From Candidatus Kerfeldbacteria bacterium (GTDB lineage: Bacteria; Patescibacteriota; Patescibacteriia; SBBC01; CAIJZX01): 5,938 bases of DNA. The position numbers were made by a program, and so were the translations under genes. Positions 5,059 to 5,938 of this stretch are shown here, one piece after another. Each line of letters opens with the position of its first letter. Positions within the stretch are counted from its first letter, which is position 1. The notes beneath the pieces are model-generated. The model saw only the letters and a program-made list of their open reading frames with translations, did not search any database and had not been told where the DNA came from. Location of the stretch: NCBI GenBank assembly GCA_016194465.1, contig JACQBO010000012.1, positions 1 to 5,938 of the forward strand, written 5' to 3'.

Positions 5059-5080
5059 AGAAATGATTTAGTGGCACAAT

Positions 5081-5581
5081 TTAGACTTCAATCTTGTTGG
5101 ACTCGAGAATTTCTTCCAGCTTTTCGTCGAGTTCTTCGGCCGTAACTTTCGGCGCCGGCTCGGTGCTTTCCGTGGTGGGCGTGGCTGCTTCAGCGGCCAT
5201 GGTGACGCCAACTTCTTTTTCTTTAGCGGCTTGGCGCTTGGCAGCGATGCGCTCGCGCAATTGGTCGGCGGCCGCTTGTTGTTCAGGGGTCAGGACATGA
5301 CGGACAATGACCTGATGACGAAGAATATATTCGGCCAGACCTAATGACCGCTCCAAGGCTGGTAACTTTGTACTTTCCAGGTCGAAGTGGACCAAGTCGT
5401 AGAAGCCGTGATGAATGTGATTGATGTCGTAGGCCAGCTTTCGCTTACCCCAAAATTCACTTTTGCTGATCGTGCCGCCCTGACTGGTAATGAGGGCATG
5501 TGCTTGTTCAACCAAGGGTGCCACTTCCTCATCAGATTTGTTGCCGGGGATGATATAGAGTAACTCGTAGTGATCGATCAT
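5081..5581 (-). CDS. rpsF: 30S ribosomal protein S6, C-terminally extended
   Basis: S6 binds S18 and 16S rRNA in the 30S platform. The core (about 1-97) has the family pattern: HYELLYIIPG (4-13), GGTISKSEFWGKRKLAYDI around 35-53, and the last strand HQVIVRHVL. After about residue 98 comes a 65-70 residue tail rich in Ala, Glu, Lys and Thr, partly helical, making the protein 166 residues against about 95-135 in most bacteria. The first gene of the operon, it is preceded by a promoter at 5729-5757 and a structured leader. No Shine-Dalgarno is visible ahead of the ATG at 5581. Confidence 0.96.
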   Translation of the reverse strand: MIDHYELLYIIPGNKSDEEVAPLVEQAHALITSQGGTISKSEFWGKRKLAYDINHIHHGFYDLVHFDLESTKLPALERSLGLAEYILRHQVIVRHVLTPEQQAAADQLRERIAAKRQAAKEKEVGVTMAAEAATPTTESTEPAPKVTAEELDEKLEEILESNKIEV

Positions 5582-5602
5582 GATAGTGGATTGATAATAA
5601 AT

Positions 5603-5708
5603 GAGACGGCCTTATGCAGCCACCGTCTGCTCAACCGGTAGTCCGGACGAGAAGAGGATGACGTACGGATCCCTCGACTATGGCGGGGGAGTCTCCGCCA
5701 GAGGCGGA
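5603..5708 (-). promoter_or_regulatory. Structured rpsF leader, candidate autoregulatory RNA
   Basis: In the transcript (minus strand) three elements occur in order. First, TCCGCC-TCT-GGCGGA (5708-5694), whose GGCGG half can pair instead with a following CCGCC (5686-5682), giving two exclusive hairpins. Second, CCGG-ACTA-CCGG (5646-5635). Third, AGACGG (5628-5623) pairing with CCGTCT (5609-5604), ending 22 nt before the start codon. Many bacteria control the rpsF operon by S6:S18 binding to a leader hairpin with an exposed CCG. The leader position and the CCG repeats fit that idea, but I cannot confirm the consensus. Confidence 0.4.
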
Positions 5709-5728
5709 AACACATGCATCGTGGAAGC

Positions 5729-5757
5729 ACTCTATCACAGACAGACTTTCCTGGCAA
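5729..5757 (-). promoter_or_regulatory. Promoter of the rpsF-ssb-nuclease-rpsR-efp operon
   Basis: On the minus strand TTGCCA (complement of 5752-5757; 5 of 6) is followed after 17 bases by TAGAGT (complement of 5729-5734; 4 of 6). Transcription would start near 5722, giving a leader of about 140 nt before rpsF. It is the best-spaced candidate in the noncoding stretch 5582-5909, which contains no gene. Confidence 0.6.
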
Positions 5758-5784
5758 GGGCTATGATCCGGGCCTAAACTAGGC

Positions 5785-5790
5785 TATACT
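5785..5790 (+). promoter_or_regulatory. Candidate -10 element of the right-edge gene
   Basis: TATACT matches 5 of 6 bases of the -10 consensus. No good -35 is found 16-18 bp upstream. If used, transcription would begin near 5797, so the mRNA would start almost exactly at the left arm of the inverted repeat (5801). Confidence 0.35.
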
Positions 5791-5800
5791 GCCAGCCGTT

Positions 5801-5911
5801 ATGCCCCGTTAGAAATAGCCCCAGTTGACTTCTATAGTTACTTTGTATTTTTTTCCTCGCTCATATGCCATTGGTCTTAGTTCTTCATCCTGCCTATTTC
5901 TAACGGGGTAT
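5801..5911 (+). repeat. 18-bp inverted repeat flanking 75 bp, overlapping a start codon
   Basis: The left arm ATGCCCCGTTAGAAATAG (5801-5818) is the reverse complement of the right arm (5894-5911) at 17 of 18 positions; the single difference (G5803 against T5909) is a wobble in RNA. The enclosed 75 bases are AT-rich. The right arm contains the GGGG just before, and the AT of, the ATG at 5910, so the folded RNA would mask ribosome access. A 12-codon frame, ATG at 5865 to TAA at 5901-5903, ends inside the right arm. It could be a start-site-sequestering leader, a small mobile or dispersed palindromic element, or both. Confidence 0.75.
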
Positions 5912-5938
5912 GTCCGAAACTATCTTTATTCTTGGCCG
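5910..5938 (+). CDS. N-terminus of a CDS leaving the window
   Basis: ATG at 5910 opens a frame to the right edge reading MSETIFILG. GGGG lies 2-5 bases upstream, a weak and close ribosome binding site. The hydrophobic FILG start is reminiscent of THUMP/TRM11-like RNA methylases, which often begin with ...FILGR..., but nine residues cannot establish this. The gene would be divergent from the rpsF operon. Confidence 0.4.

Noticed and set aside
5801..5825. GTTAGAAATAGC resembles part of a Cas9 tracrRNA-type stem
   Set aside because: The match is short and is explained by the inverted repeat; there is no CRISPR array, no cas gene and no further tracrRNA similarity.
1..5938. tRNA, rRNA, tmRNA or CRISPR array
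   Set aside because: No GTTCRANTCC-type T-arm with matching acceptor stem, no rRNA-like sequence, and no regularly spaced direct repeats were seen on either strand.

Overview
The window looks like a piece of a Patescibacteria (Candidate Phyla Radiation) genome, or a close relative. The signs are: a compact rpsF-ssb-rpsR block with efp where rplI often sits; an EF-P whose loop has lost the usual modified lysine; a recA flanked by unrecognised genes; a left-edge Ig-like protein tail; and mostly Shine-Dalgarno-poor starts. Reading frames use TAA or TAG stops with no internal TGA, so the standard bacterial code (11) fits. GC content is about half by eye. The phylum call is inference.

Left part (1-1600). 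The C-terminal tail of a + strand Ig-like domain protein ends at 125. About 160 bases of noncoding DNA follow, holding a possible H-type RNA pseudoknot (134-201). Then come two unrecognised minus-strand genes, each a complete unit with promoter, strong ribosome binding site and intrinsic terminator: a Cys-rich 211-residue protein (313-948) and a 110-residue protein with one membrane segment (1189-1521). Between them is a hairpin cluster (1084-1181) that includes a plus-strand terminator with no visible gene upstream of it.

Centre (1630-2900). recA is monocistronic on the + strand, with a near-consensus promoter, a structured leader of about 90 nt and a terminator. Perfect 9-mer DnaA boxes (TTATCCACA) sit just upstream of the -35 elements of both recA and the 211-residue gene.

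Right part (2900-5760). Convergent to recA is a highly charged, coiled-coil, unrecognised gene (2902-3402) with its own promoter. Upstream of it lies a tight minus-strand operon: rpsF, ssb, a GIY-YIG nuclease, rpsR, efp. The first, second and fourth genes are a classic bacterial linkage. The nuclease is an AT-richer insertion between ssb and rpsR, and efp follows rpsR by 11 nt. A promoter (5729-5757) and a structured leader of about 140 nt precede rpsF.

Right edge (5760-5938). A divergent + strand unit appears to begin here. A possible -10 element is followed by an 18-bp inverted repeat (17 of 18 matching) enclosing 75 bases. Its right arm runs into the ATG of a gene that leaves the window. 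In RNA the repeat would hide the start site.
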